Below, in pieces: positions 7,103 through 13,655 of a DNA stretch of 19,162 bases. Source of the DNA: Thermoleophilia bacterium UBA2241 (lineage in GTDB: Bacteria; Actinomycetota; Thermoleophilia; UBA2241); NCBI GenBank assembly GCA_002347645.1, contig DDYF01000026.1:312-19473 (forward strand), written 5' to 3'. The notes beneath the pieces are model-generated. The model did no database searches, was not told the DNA's origin, and worked only from the letters and a program-made list of their open reading frames with translations. Within the stretch, counting starts at the first letter, position 1, and each line of letters opens with the position of its first letter. A program made the translations under genes and the position numbers.

Positions 7103-10100
7103 TCAAGCTCCCGGCCACGCGTACGTGTCCGCCTTCACCCGCTCGTAGTTGGCGTCGAGGGCGGGCTCGAGCAGGACGAGAGCGGCGATGCGGCGCGCCA
7201 TCTCGGTGACGTAGCGCGCCTCGTCGGGCTTGAGGTCACGCCCGAGCAGGGCGCGCTCGCGGTAACTGAGCCACTTCTTCATCACCTGGTAGCCGCCGAT
7301 CGTGTACTTCCATACGCGAGCGGGGACGCAACGCCAGTAGGCGAGGTCGCTGAGGTAGACGTCGTAGCAGGCGCCGCCGAGGCAGGCCATGAGCTCGTCG
7401 TAGGTGAGCCCGAGGTCGGCGAGGCCTTCGCGGAAGGCGGCGAGCTCGGCCTCGGGGAAGGGGCGCTCCACGAGGCGGCCGCGACCCGGCATGGTGACGC
7501 CGCCCTTGCCGGCGTGTCCCCATCCGGCGGTGACGGCGAGGTCGCCGGCCGAGGGGTCGAGCTGGCGTCCGGTGACCGACGTGAGCACGCCGATCGGGCG
7601 CAACTCGCGACGAATGGAGCCGGTGCTGACTGCGTCGACCGGCTCCTCCACGTCGAGCAGCGCCGCGATCTGGCGGCCGAGCTCGGCGGAGGCGAGGAGG
7701 GCGTCGCGGGTGGCGGGGAGCGGAATGCGAGGCCAGTCCTGGCGCAAAGCTCCCACGTTCTCACTGATGTACGCCGGCGCGAAGCCCGTCGCTGTTGCAT
7801 GCAGCCACAAGATGTCAGCCCCCGGCATGCCTTCACAAGCGTCAAGCTGCTCGATGTAACGAGCTGCTTCGGCGGACAGATTCGGCCGGGCTACGTCCGC
7901 ACTCGTCTCGAGCCCGTCGAGTGCCGCCTGTCCACTCTCGTGAATGTGTCTTCGGTGAAGCCATGCCGGGAAGAAGTACGCGTCTGTCTGCATGGCGTGT
8001 TGATCCGACAACCTATCGGTCAGCATGAAGATAGACCCGTCCGGGGTCTTTGGTGCCTTGCACCGGACGAGGAGAAAGAGATTCGTGCATTCTGCCTGCT
8101 GCACGAGTTCGGGCCGGACACGATTCCACAACCCCGCATCTCGTTCGACGTAAGCCCACCTGAGGTCGAAGGGCTTGAACCACAGGTGCTTGATGTGAGC
8201 TTCGTTGAAGGCGCCTTGGGCCAACAGTCGAGTGCGAGTGCGCCTCGCATCAAAGGCTGCGGCGTCACAGACCAGCCCTGGGTGCAGTGATTCAAGGTCC
8301 TCGAAAGCGACGTCCGCGTCGAAGTAGGCCCGGAAGCGCTTCTCGAGCTCCGCCTTCTCCAACGCGTACAGCGACTGGGCGCGGTTCTCGTTCAGCCCGA
8401 GATACCCGGGCTCCAAGGATAGGTCCGGGATGCGTGGCCAGTCCAAGTAGTCCGGGTGGGCAACCGCTGGTCGAAACGAGAATCGTTGAACGTGTCGGGG
8501 ATGGACCAACTGGTATTCGCTATCGCCGACGTCTTGTGCCCGCAAGAGGTCTTCTCGCTTGTTCGCACCCCAGAACTCCCGAAACCGCACGGTGGCCTTG
8601 CGTTGGTCCGAACCGGCCTCGTGTCGGACCATGAGTCCAACAGCAGTGCCAACGCGAATGCCCTCTCGATTGTGCGATGTGGAGAAGACGCTTGGATCAG
8701 GGTTTCCTTCCGGTGTCAGCTTCCCCGTCTCACGGCTGTCCCCGTGCAGGCAATCGAACCAAAGGCAGTCGAATCGGTCGAGGAGACGCTGCCGGAGAGT
8801 CACATCGGACGGACCGGCAAGATACGAGAAGTTGCTGATATAGCAGACGACCCCGCGAGAGTCGGCTCGCGTGATACGCCGCTCGGCCAGGCGAATGAAG
8901 CGGATGTAGAGATCATCGAGGTAGTTCTTGGTGATTCCCCACTCCTTAAGGCCCGCCTTGTATGGTTCCAGCAGTCCCTCCTCCTCATCCGGGCTGACCC
9001 CCGCGAACCCGTTGTACGGCGGGTTCCCCAGGATCACGAGGATGGGTGCGTGCTGCTTCACGGCCTGGGCCTTGTCGCGCTCCTCCTCCATCTCGGGAAA
9101 GAGCAGGTGCTGCTTGGGCTCGGTGGGCGGCTCCCATCCGGTGAGAGCGTTGGTGAGAAAGACGCCGGCGCGCTCGTCGGACTCGTCCGCGAAGGGCGCG
9201 CCGAGACGGTGCAGCAGCATGCCGATCTGCAGGTGGCTGATGACGAACGGCGCGGGCAGGATCTCGAAGCCGTACACGCGGCTCATGGCGGCCTGCTTGA
9301 TCTCGTGGGCCGCCAGGGCGTCGTCACCCTTCTCGGCGAGGGTCGAGGCGATCTTGTTGAGTACCTCGACCAGATAGGCGCCGGTGCCGCAGCACGGGTC
9401 GAGCACGACGACGCGCGGGTCGGCGAGGCCGTCGGCTATGTCGAGCTCGCTGCGCAGCACCTGGTCGACGCGGGCCACCATGTACTGGACGATCTCGGGC
9501 GGCGTGTACCAGACCCCAAGCTCCTTGCGCAGCTCGGGGTCGAACGCCTCGAGGAAGGGCTCGTAGAAGTACTGGACGGCGTGGGACTGCTCGAAGGTGC
9601 TGAAGAACGAGGCGCGGTCGACGCGATCGAGCGCCTCGGCGGCCCAGTCGAGAACTTCGTCGATGCGCAGGATGCCGAGCGCCCCGGGGTTGCTGAAGTC
9701 GTAGAAGAGCTTCTGCAGGATGGGAATGTGCAGGTAGCCGGCGGCTTCGCGCCAGCGGAAGCGGGCGGAGGGGGCCCCGCCATCGGCCGTCTCGCCACCG
9801 GGCGGATGATGCTCGGCCCAGAAGACCCAGGCGGCGAAGAGGCCGTAGAACAGGGTCTGGACGAGGGTCGAGCGGAAGAAGTGCTCGCCCTTCTCGCCCG
9901 AGAAGCTCATGCCGAGCGCCTCTTCGAGCGCCTTGCGCGTGCTAACCCAGTTGGGCAGGTCGCGCTCCTCGGCGCGGGCGCGCGCCTCGCGGGCGTAGCT
10001 GGCGAGGAACCAGGCGAGGTCCTTGGGTGCGGCGATCTGCGCCTGGCGCAGCATCACGCGCTTGAGGAAGTCGGTGAGGCGCTCGCCGGCCAGCCGGGCA

Positions 10101-10582
10101 GCATCGCTGCCAGGATGCGCGGCGAGCGCCCAAAACTCGGCCTCGTTGGCGGCGAGCGAGAAGCTCTCAAGCGTGCGCGCCGCGCCCTCCGCGTCGTAGC
10201 CGACCAGCACGAACTCGCGATAGGTCGTCACCAGCACCTGGCGGTACTTCTCGAGGTAGCGCAGCACCTGTGCAGAGGAGGCTACGGCGTGGACGTCCTC
10301 GCCGACCGGCTTGACCTCGATGGCGCCACGCAGCGGGAGCTGGCCCGTGGGCGCCTCGCCGCCGCCCTTGGGGAACTGGCTCGCCGTGAACAGCCCGCCG
10401 TCAGGGATGCCGGCGCCGGCGTTCTGCAGGTTGATCAGGCAGCGGACCTTGGGCTTGAGCTTGCCGCCGACCTCGGTGAGTAGCGTGGCCAGCGCGCCGT
10501 AGCCGGACGTCTCGGGGACGGCAGCCCCCGAAGCCCGGATGGCGTACAGGTCAGCCAGATAAGCTTCGACCGGGTGCATCAC
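7103..10582 (-). CDS. Single-chain restriction-modification enzyme (type ISP/IIG-like) with N6-adenine methylase
   Basis: About 1159 residues in one frame, with no partner subunit nearby. Domain order: an N-terminal nuclease-like region with D61 in GIPDGGLF and E89-V-K91 in GAIEVKP, a PD-(D/E)XK pattern; a helical linker; GVWYTPPEIVQYMV introducing the methylase; motif I DPCCGTGAYL (395-404); catalytic NPPY (520-523), diagnostic of N6-adenine methylases; then target-recognition and specificity regions to the C-terminus. No Walker motifs or DEAD-box are visible, so it lacks the helicase of LlaGI/LlaBIII-type ISP enzymes and is shorter than they are (about 1,500-1,600 residues). The start is GTG 10582 or ATG 10579, six or nine bases after TAGAAT, i.e. 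leaderless. The middle (about 7740-9010) uses laxer codons than both ends. Confidence 0.88.
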   Translation of the reverse strand: MMHPVEAYLADLYAIRASGAAVPETSGYGALATLLTEVGGKLKPKVRCLINLQNAGAGIPDGGLFTASQFPKGGGEAPTGQLPLRGAIEVKPVGEDVHAVASSAQVLRYLEKYRQVLVTTYREFVLVGYDAEGAARTLESFSLAANEAEFWALAAHPGSDAARLAGERLTDFLKRVMLRQAQIAAPKDLAWFLASYAREARARAEERDLPNWVSTRKALEEALGMSFSGEKGEHFFRSTLVQTLFYGLFAAWVFWAEHHPPGGETADGGAPSARFRWREAAGYLHIPILQKLFYDFSNPGALGILRIDEVLDWAAEALDRVDRASFFSTFEQSHAVQYFYEPFLEAFDPELRKELGVWYTPPEIVQYMVARVDQVLRSELDIADGLADPRVVVLDPCCGTGAYLVEVLNKIASTLAEKGDDALAAHEIKQAAMSRVYGFEILPAPFVISHLQIGMLLHRLGAPFADESDERAGVFLTNALTGWEPPTEPKQHLLFPEMEEERDKAQAVKQHAPILVILGNPPYNGFAGVSPDEEEGLLEPYKAGLKEWGITKNYLDDLYIRFIRLAERRITRADSRGVVCYISNFSYLAGPSDVTLRQRLLDRFDCLWFDCLHGDSRETGKLTPEGNPDPSVFSTSHNREGIRVGTAVGLMVRHEAGSDQRKATVRFREFWGANKREDLLRAQDVGDSEYQLVHPRHVQRFSFRPAVAHPDYLDWPRIPDLSLEPGYLGLNENRAQSLYALEKAELEKRFRAYFDADVAFEDLESLHPGLVCDAAAFDARRTRTRLLAQGAFNEAHIKHLWFKPFDLRWAYVERDAGLWNRVRPELVQQAECTNLFLLVRCKAPKTPDGSIFMLTDRLSDQHAMQTDAYFFPAWLHRRHIHESGQAALDGLETSADVARPNLSAEAARYIEQLDACEGMPGADILWLHATATGFAPAYISENVGALRQDWPRIPLPATRDALLASAELGRQIAALLDVEEPVDAVSTGSIRRELRPIGVLTSVTGRQLDPSAGDLAVTAGWGHAGKGGVTMPGRGRLVERPFPEAELAAFREGLADLGLTYDELMACLGGACYDVYLSDLAYWRCVPARVWKYTIGGYQVMKKWLSYRERALLGRDLKPDEARYVTEMARRIAALVLLEPALDANYERVKADTYAWPGA

Positions 10583-10585
10583 CCG
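10571..10585. promoter_or_regulatory. Palindrome over the restriction gene start codon
   Basis: CGGGTG-CAT-CACCCG is a perfect 6-base inverted repeat centred on the ATG at 10579-10577. It could be an operator or a hairpin occluding the start of a leaderless mRNA. No controller protein gene is visible beside it. Confidence 0.4.
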
Positions 10586-10588
10586 TCT

Positions 10589-10594
10589 ATTCTA
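10589..10594 (-). promoter_or_regulatory. -10 box for the restriction-modification gene, leaderless arrangement
   Basis: TAGAAT on the minus strand is followed by six bases and then GTG-ATG. This is the usual geometry for leaderless genes in Actinomycetota, and no Shine-Dalgarno sequence is present. Confidence 0.5.
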
Positions 10595-10659
10595 GGTTCG
10601 TCGGAGGACGCCTTGAAGGCCAGATGCGGGACGACCTCCGCGGCCCAGCGCCACTCGGC

Positions 10660-10998
10660 TCAGCCGGCGACCTCCAAGGCCGCTCGAAGCGCCCGCTTCA
10701 GCAACTCATCCGAAGGCCTGCCGCCGGACCCGGCGGCTCCGAGGTACGGCCGTCAGCCAAGCCCAAAGTCTTGCAGCTCATCGACTTCGGGCTGCACGTC
10801 TTGCCCGGCGACACGCACCGTGGGCGATCCAGGAAAGCGTAGCGCTCGAGCTTCGTCCTCGCCGGCCACGACTCGCTCTGACGGTGTGACCACGATGCCT
10901 TCCTCTTCAGCGACGTGCACCACCGCTCCAAAGGCCGCCTCCCATCTTCCGCAACCCGGCGTGTGAAGTACCTCGACCAGAACGGGCGGTCGCGTCAT
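10660..10998 (-). CDS. DF family thioredoxin-like selenoprotein (in-frame TGA read as selenocysteine)
   Basis: Small thioredoxin-like protein of 112 residues if the TGA at 10755-10753 is decoded as selenocysteine; conventional translation stops after 81. Seen: the N-terminal strand VLVEVLHTPGC (C16), then ALRFPGSPTVRVAGQDVQP and ELQDFGLG-U-RPYLG. In relatives, from memory of the family NCBI names DF family (seleno)protein, the corresponding motif is DFGLxCRxY. After the TGA the frame stays open for 30 residues with a family-like tail (RPSDELLKRALRAALEVAG) and ends at TGA 10662-10660. A 6-7 bp hairpin at 10737-10720 begins 16 bases after the TGA. The ATG overlaps the BKACE stop as ATGA, so the two are translationally coupled. 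Function is probably thiol redox, substrate unknown. No Sec machinery lies in this window. Confidence 0.82.
10720..10737 (-). promoter_or_regulatory. Bacterial SECIS-like hairpin
   Basis: In the mRNA, arms GCCGCC and GGCGGC enclose the loop GGGUCC; the stem can extend to seven pairs with a four-base loop. It starts 16 bases after the UGA and its apical loop opens with G. Both fit the bacterial SECIS consensus, in which a stem-loop lies 16-37 bases downstream with a G at the first or second loop position. High GC makes chance hairpins common, so the weight comes from its position. Confidence 0.6.
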
Positions 10999-11831
10999 GA
11001 ACGTTCCTCCACGGGGAGCCCGAGGATCTCCCGCGCGTCGGCCGGCGTCGCGACCTCGCGGCCGAGCTCGGCGGCCAGCCTGACCACCCGCTCGACGAGC
11101 TGCGCGTTGCTCGTGGCCAGTTCACCTTTGGCGTAGGAGATGTTGTCCTCGAGCCCGACGCGTGCGTGGCCGCCCATGACGATCGCCAGGGCCGCCATGG
11201 GCGTCTGCGCACGGCCGATGCCGATCACCGACCAGGTCGCGCCCGCCGGCAGCATCGCGGTGAGGTAGACGAGCGACGCGGCGGTCGCCGGCATGCCGTA
11301 CGGCGCGCCGAGGACGAACTGGAAGTGCAGCGGCGCGCGCAGCTTGCCGTCGGCGAGGTAGCGCACGCACGTGGCGACGTGGCCGGCGTCGAAGCACTCG
11401 AGCTCCGGCTTGACGCCGAGCTCGAGTGCCTTCGCCGCGAGCGCGTCGAGGAACTCCGGCGGGTTGAGGAAGACGCCGGCGGGCGTGTTGACCGAACCGG
11501 CGTCGAACGACGCCAGGTCCGGCCTCAGTGCGAGCGGTGCGATGCGTTCCTCGACGGGGAGGTTGCGCCCCGGGATGCCGCTCGTCGTCAAGCAGAGCAC
11601 TGCGTCGGTCTCGGCGCGCAGGCGCTCGACCACCGGCGCGAACACGGCGAGATCCTGGGTGCCGAGCCCCGTCTCGGGATCTCGAACGTGCACGTGCAGC
11701 ACGGACGCACCGGCCCGCCGGGCCTCCACACCGGAACGCACGATCTCGTCGGGCGACACCGGGATGTACGGCGTCTGTTTCTTGCTGATGCGCGAGCCGG
11801 TCAGCCCGGCGGTGACGACGAGCTTGTCCAC
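10995..11831 (-). CDS. BKACE (DUF849) beta-keto acid cleavage enzyme
   Basis: 278 residues. The family condenses a beta-keto acid with acetyl-CoA and cleaves it to acetoacetate and a CoA ester; the founding member, Kce, acts on 3-keto-5-aminohexanoate in lysine fermentation. Seen: zinc ligands H46 and H48 in VLHVHVRDP (the same numbers as in Kce), E228 in VGLEDN, and the LTTSG strand at 81-85. The substrate of this member cannot be assigned. The GTG start at 11831 is fixed by AGGAGG (11842-11837) five bases upstream. The stop overlaps the ATG of the DF selenoprotein (ATGA). TACACT at 11857-11852 is a possible -10 box, but the gene may also be read from the small genes upstream. Confidence 0.9.
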   Translation of the reverse strand: MDKLVVTAGLTGSRISKKQTPYIPVSPDEIVRSGVEARRAGASVLHVHVRDPETGLGTQDLAVFAPVVERLRAETDAVLCLTTSGIPGRNLPVEERIAPLALRPDLASFDAGSVNTPAGVFLNPPEFLDALAAKALELGVKPELECFDAGHVATCVRYLADGKLRAPLHFQFVLGAPYGMPATAASLVYLTAMLPAGATWSVIGIGRAQTPMAALAIVMGGHARVGLEDNISYAKGELATSNAQLVERVVRLAAELGREVATPADAREILGLPVEERS

Positions 11832-11883
11832 GGCGACCTCCTACCGCGGCCAGTGTACCGCGTGACCCGCGCCGCCCCCACGC

Positions 11884-12042
11884 TCAGCGCGCGTACTTCA
11901 GCACGACGTAGTCGTCGCCCGGAACGGCGCCGGCGACCGCCGGCAGCAGGAGCAGGACGACGACGACCAGCGGCGCGATCAGCAAGCTCTGCGTGATGCG
12001 CGCCGCCGGCAGATGCCTCGAGGCCCTCCGGTTCCGGCCCAT
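11884..12042 (-). CDS. Small membrane protein, 52 residues, unknown
   Basis: Unrecognised. A basic N-terminus (MGRNRRASRH) is followed by one strongly hydrophobic helix (about 19-40, LLIAPLVVVVLLLLPAVAGA) and a short polar tail (PGDDYVVLKYAR). The charge pattern predicts the N-terminus inside the cell. The ATG at 12042 is preceded by a G-rich GGGGGGCAGC stretch that can act as Shine-Dalgarno. It lies 41 bases before the AGGAGG of the BKACE gene on the same strand, so it may be part of that unit. It could be a signal-anchored peptide or a chance frame. Confidence 0.45.
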   Translation of the reverse strand: MGRNRRASRHLPAARITQSLLIAPLVVVVLLLLPAVAGAVPGDDYVVLKYAR

Positions 12043-12128
12043 GCTGCCCCCCCAGGGAGAAGTGCCGTGACGTATGCTCACCACAATACTTCGAGATACG
12101 CGGTCCGGGACCGAAGATGACGTTCCGG

Positions 12129-12148
12129 CGTCGCCTCAAAGGGCGACG
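12129..12148 (-). terminator. Hairpin after the 53-residue membrane protein gene
   Basis: A 7-base-pair stem (12129-12135 with 12142-12148) and a six-base loop, 19 bases past the stop codon of the gene ending at 12168. No T-run follows, so it is a weak or intrinsic-like terminator at best. Confidence 0.35.
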
Positions 12149-12167
12149 GCCGCCTGGGTCCCGGGAC

Positions 12168-12329
12168 TCAGCGCGCCAGCGCGTTGAAGGCAATGGCGAG
12201 ATCGACGGCCGCGAGCAGTCCAAGAAAGACGGCGGCCAGGCGCCGCCCGCGTGTCCACGCCATCGCCGTGAGCGCCGTGAACCACACGCCGAACAAGAGG
12301 GTGATGAAGAACAGGGCGTTGGCGCGCAT
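12168..12329 (-). CDS. Small two-helix membrane protein, 53 residues, unknown
   Basis: Unrecognised short gene. It starts at ATG 12329 and stops at TGA 12170-12168. Two hydrophobic helices (about 5-24, ALFFITLLFGVWFTALTAMA, and about 31-50, LAAVFLGLLAAVDLAIAFNA) flank a positively charged turn (WTRGRR), which predicts both ends outside and the loop in the cytoplasm. Almost every residue fits a membrane hairpin and codons are G/C-ending as in neighbours, so a chance frame is unlikely. The Shine-Dalgarno sequence is weak. It lies upstream of the 52-residue gene on the same strand. Confidence 0.6.
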   Translation of the reverse strand: MRANALFFITLLFGVWFTALTAMAWTRGRRLAAVFLGLLAAVDLAIAFNALAR

Positions 12330-12395
12330 TCGCGGCTCACTCAGCCGGCGGACGGGCCCAGCAGCATGTCACTGACGGCTCCCCAGTCGGTGGAC

Positions 12396-12424
12396 GGCCC
12401 CGCCATTCAACGGGGCCGGCCCCG
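12396..12424 (-). terminator. Hairpin after msrA
   Basis: GGCCCCG (12396-12402) pairs with CGGGGCC (12411-12417) across an eight-base loop; a further GGCCCCG at 12418-12424 offers an alternative, fully palindromic pairing. It lies 46 bases past the msrA stop and before the next minus-strand gene. No T-run is visible. Confidence 0.4.
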
Positions 12425-12469
12425 CTCGGTCAAGAGCCGGGTATGCGGAGCCTCGCGTCCTTGTGCCCG

Positions 12470-12940
12470 TCAGACCGCGCAGTCGTGGCCGGCGTGCTTC
12501 GTCAAGTACTTCTGGTGGTACTCCTCGGCGCGCCACCACGGGCCCGCGGCCACGATCTGCGTCACGACCGGCCGCCTCAACGTTCCCGACGCGTCGATGC
12601 GCTCCACGGCGTCGCGCGCCGCGCGCTCCTGCTCGGGCGTGTGGTAGAAGACGGCCGAACGGTACTGCGAGCCGACGTCCGGACCCTGACGGTTCCACTG
12701 TGTGGGGTCATGCATGGCGAAGAACGCCTCGAGCAGGCGCTCGTACGTGATGACGTCGGGGTCGTACTCGAGCCGCACAGCCTCGGCGTGTCCCGTCCTG
12801 TGCGAACGGACCTGCTCGTACGCTGGGCTCTCCGTCGAACCCCCGGTGTAGCCGACCTCGGTCGAGATCACGCCGGGCAGGCTCGCGAAGCGTTCCTCGA
12901 CGCCCCAGAAGCAGCCGGCGGCAAAGGTCGCGACGGCCAT
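12470..12940 (-). CDS. msrA: Peptide methionine (S)-S-oxide reductase
   Basis: Repairs methionine-S-sulfoxide in proteins and free methionine using thioredoxin-type reductant; cytoplasmic, 156 residues. Seen: the catalytic GCFWG at 9-13 (C10 nucleophile), EVGYTGG, the YEQVRSHRTGHAEAV block, GSQYRSAVFYHTPEQ, and the C-terminal AEEYHQKYL. A near-terminal Cys (C154, HDCAV) is the likely resolving residue. The ATG at 12940 was chosen over the upstream start at 13006 because the family begins just before the catalytic loop and GAGAGGGA lies about six bases ahead. Divergent from mntP across 151 bases. Confidence 0.96.
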   Translation of the reverse strand: MAVATFAAGCFWGVEERFASLPGVISTEVGYTGGSTESPAYEQVRSHRTGHAEAVRLEYDPDVITYERLLEAFFAMHDPTQWNRQGPDVGSQYRSAVFYHTPEQERAARDAVERIDASGTLRRPVVTQIVAAGPWWRAEEYHQKYLTKHAGHDCAV

Positions 12941-13017
12941 GGTGTCCCTCTCTGTCGGGTGCGTTGCAGGCCCAGTCTTCCCGCAGGGCACGCGAGCCAC
13001 GCCCAAGGACGAACCGC

Positions 13018-13068
13018 GGGCGGGCGGCGGCGCCCGCGCGCATGCGCAGCGGGTGCCGCCGCCCGCCC
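13018..13068. repeat. Long inverted repeat between msrA and mntP
   Basis: Arms of 14 bases (13018-13031 and 13055-13068) pair perfectly. Inside, a G-T pair and a five-base CCCGC/GCGGG pairing extend the stem to about 20 pairs, capped by a GC-rich loop that is itself palindromic. It ends eight bases before TAGGCT, the likely -10 box of mntP. It could be a bidirectional terminator, a divergent operator or, if transcription starts further upstream, a leader structure. Confidence 0.65.
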
Positions 13069-13076
13069 TCTCCTGC

Positions 13077-13082
13077 TAGGCT
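13077..13082 (+). promoter_or_regulatory. -10 box for mntP
   Basis: TAGGCT lies nine bases before the ATG at 13092, so transcription would begin only two or three bases ahead of the start codon. No Shine-Dalgarno sequence is present, which fits a near-leaderless mRNA. The -35 position falls in the long inverted repeat and shows no TTGAC. Confidence 0.45.
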
Positions 13083-13091
13083 GCGGCCCTG

Positions 13092-13655
13092 ATGGAGCCG
13101 CTCACCCTCATCGGCATGGCTATCGGCCTCGCGATGGACGCGTTCGCCGTGTCGATCGGCGTCGGGCTCACACTCAAGCAGGTCAGCTTGCGCCAGACCT
13201 TCCGTCTCTCGTACCACTTCGGGCTCTTCCAGGCCCTGATGCCCGTTCTCGGCTGGCTGGCTGGCCGGTCGCTCGTCGATTGGATCGCCCCGGTCGACCA
13301 CTGGATCGCCTTCGGACTGCTCGGCTTGATCGGCGGCAAGATGATCTACGAGGCGGTGAGCGAGCGTGACGACGAGGTCCGCAAGAAGGACCCGACGAAG
13401 GGTGCCTCGCTCGTCATCCTCTCCGTGGCCACCAGCATCGACGCTCTGGCCGTCGGGTTGTCGCTCGCGCTCCTCGGCGTCGACATCTGGTATCCGGCGC
13501 TCGTGATCGGCCTGGTCGCGCTCGCCTTCACGGCGGTCGGCCTCCACCTCGGCAAGCGCTTCGGGGCGCTCTTCGGGCGACGCATGGAGATCCTCGGCGG
13601 CATCATCCTCATCGCTATCGGCCTGCGCATCCTCATCGAGCATCTGACGGCATGA
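13092..13655 (+). CDS. mntP: Manganese efflux pump MntP
   Basis: Inner-membrane Mn(II) exporter protecting against manganese excess; 187 residues, six predicted helices in two related halves. Seen: the two conserved acidic motifs AMDAFAVS (D16) and SIDALAVGLS (D117), the positions shown to be essential in the E. coli protein; GLIGGKMIYEA in helix 3; and a charged cytoplasmic loop ERDDEVRKKDPTKG between the halves. I see no yybP-ykoY manganese riboswitch upstream. The stop overlaps the start of the SGNH gene (ATGA at 13652-13655), so the two are coupled. Confidence 0.95.
   Translation: MEPLTLIGMAIGLAMDAFAVSIGVGLTLKQVSLRQTFRLSYHFGLFQALMPVLGWLAGRSLVDWIAPVDHWIAFGLLGLIGGKMIYEAVSERDDEVRKKDPTKGASLVILSVATSIDALAVGLSLALLGVDIWYPALVIGLVALAFTAVGLHLGKRFGALFGRRMEILGGIILIAIGLRILIEHLTA

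Noticed and set aside
8456..10483. Plus-strand open frame of 675 codons opposite the restriction-modification gene
   Set aside because: It is the antisense shadow of a gene with clear methylase motifs; its own translation has no recognisable domain and is the low-complexity mix expected from GC-rich DNA.
10753..10998. An 81-residue protein ending at the first TGA
   Set aside because: It ends in the middle of the conserved DFGLxCRxY motif and loses the redox residue, while the frame after the TGA matches the family tail.
12941..13091. yybP-ykoY manganese riboswitch before mntP
   Set aside because: The gap is almost filled by one long GC hairpin and I cannot find the conserved loop sequences of that riboswitch.
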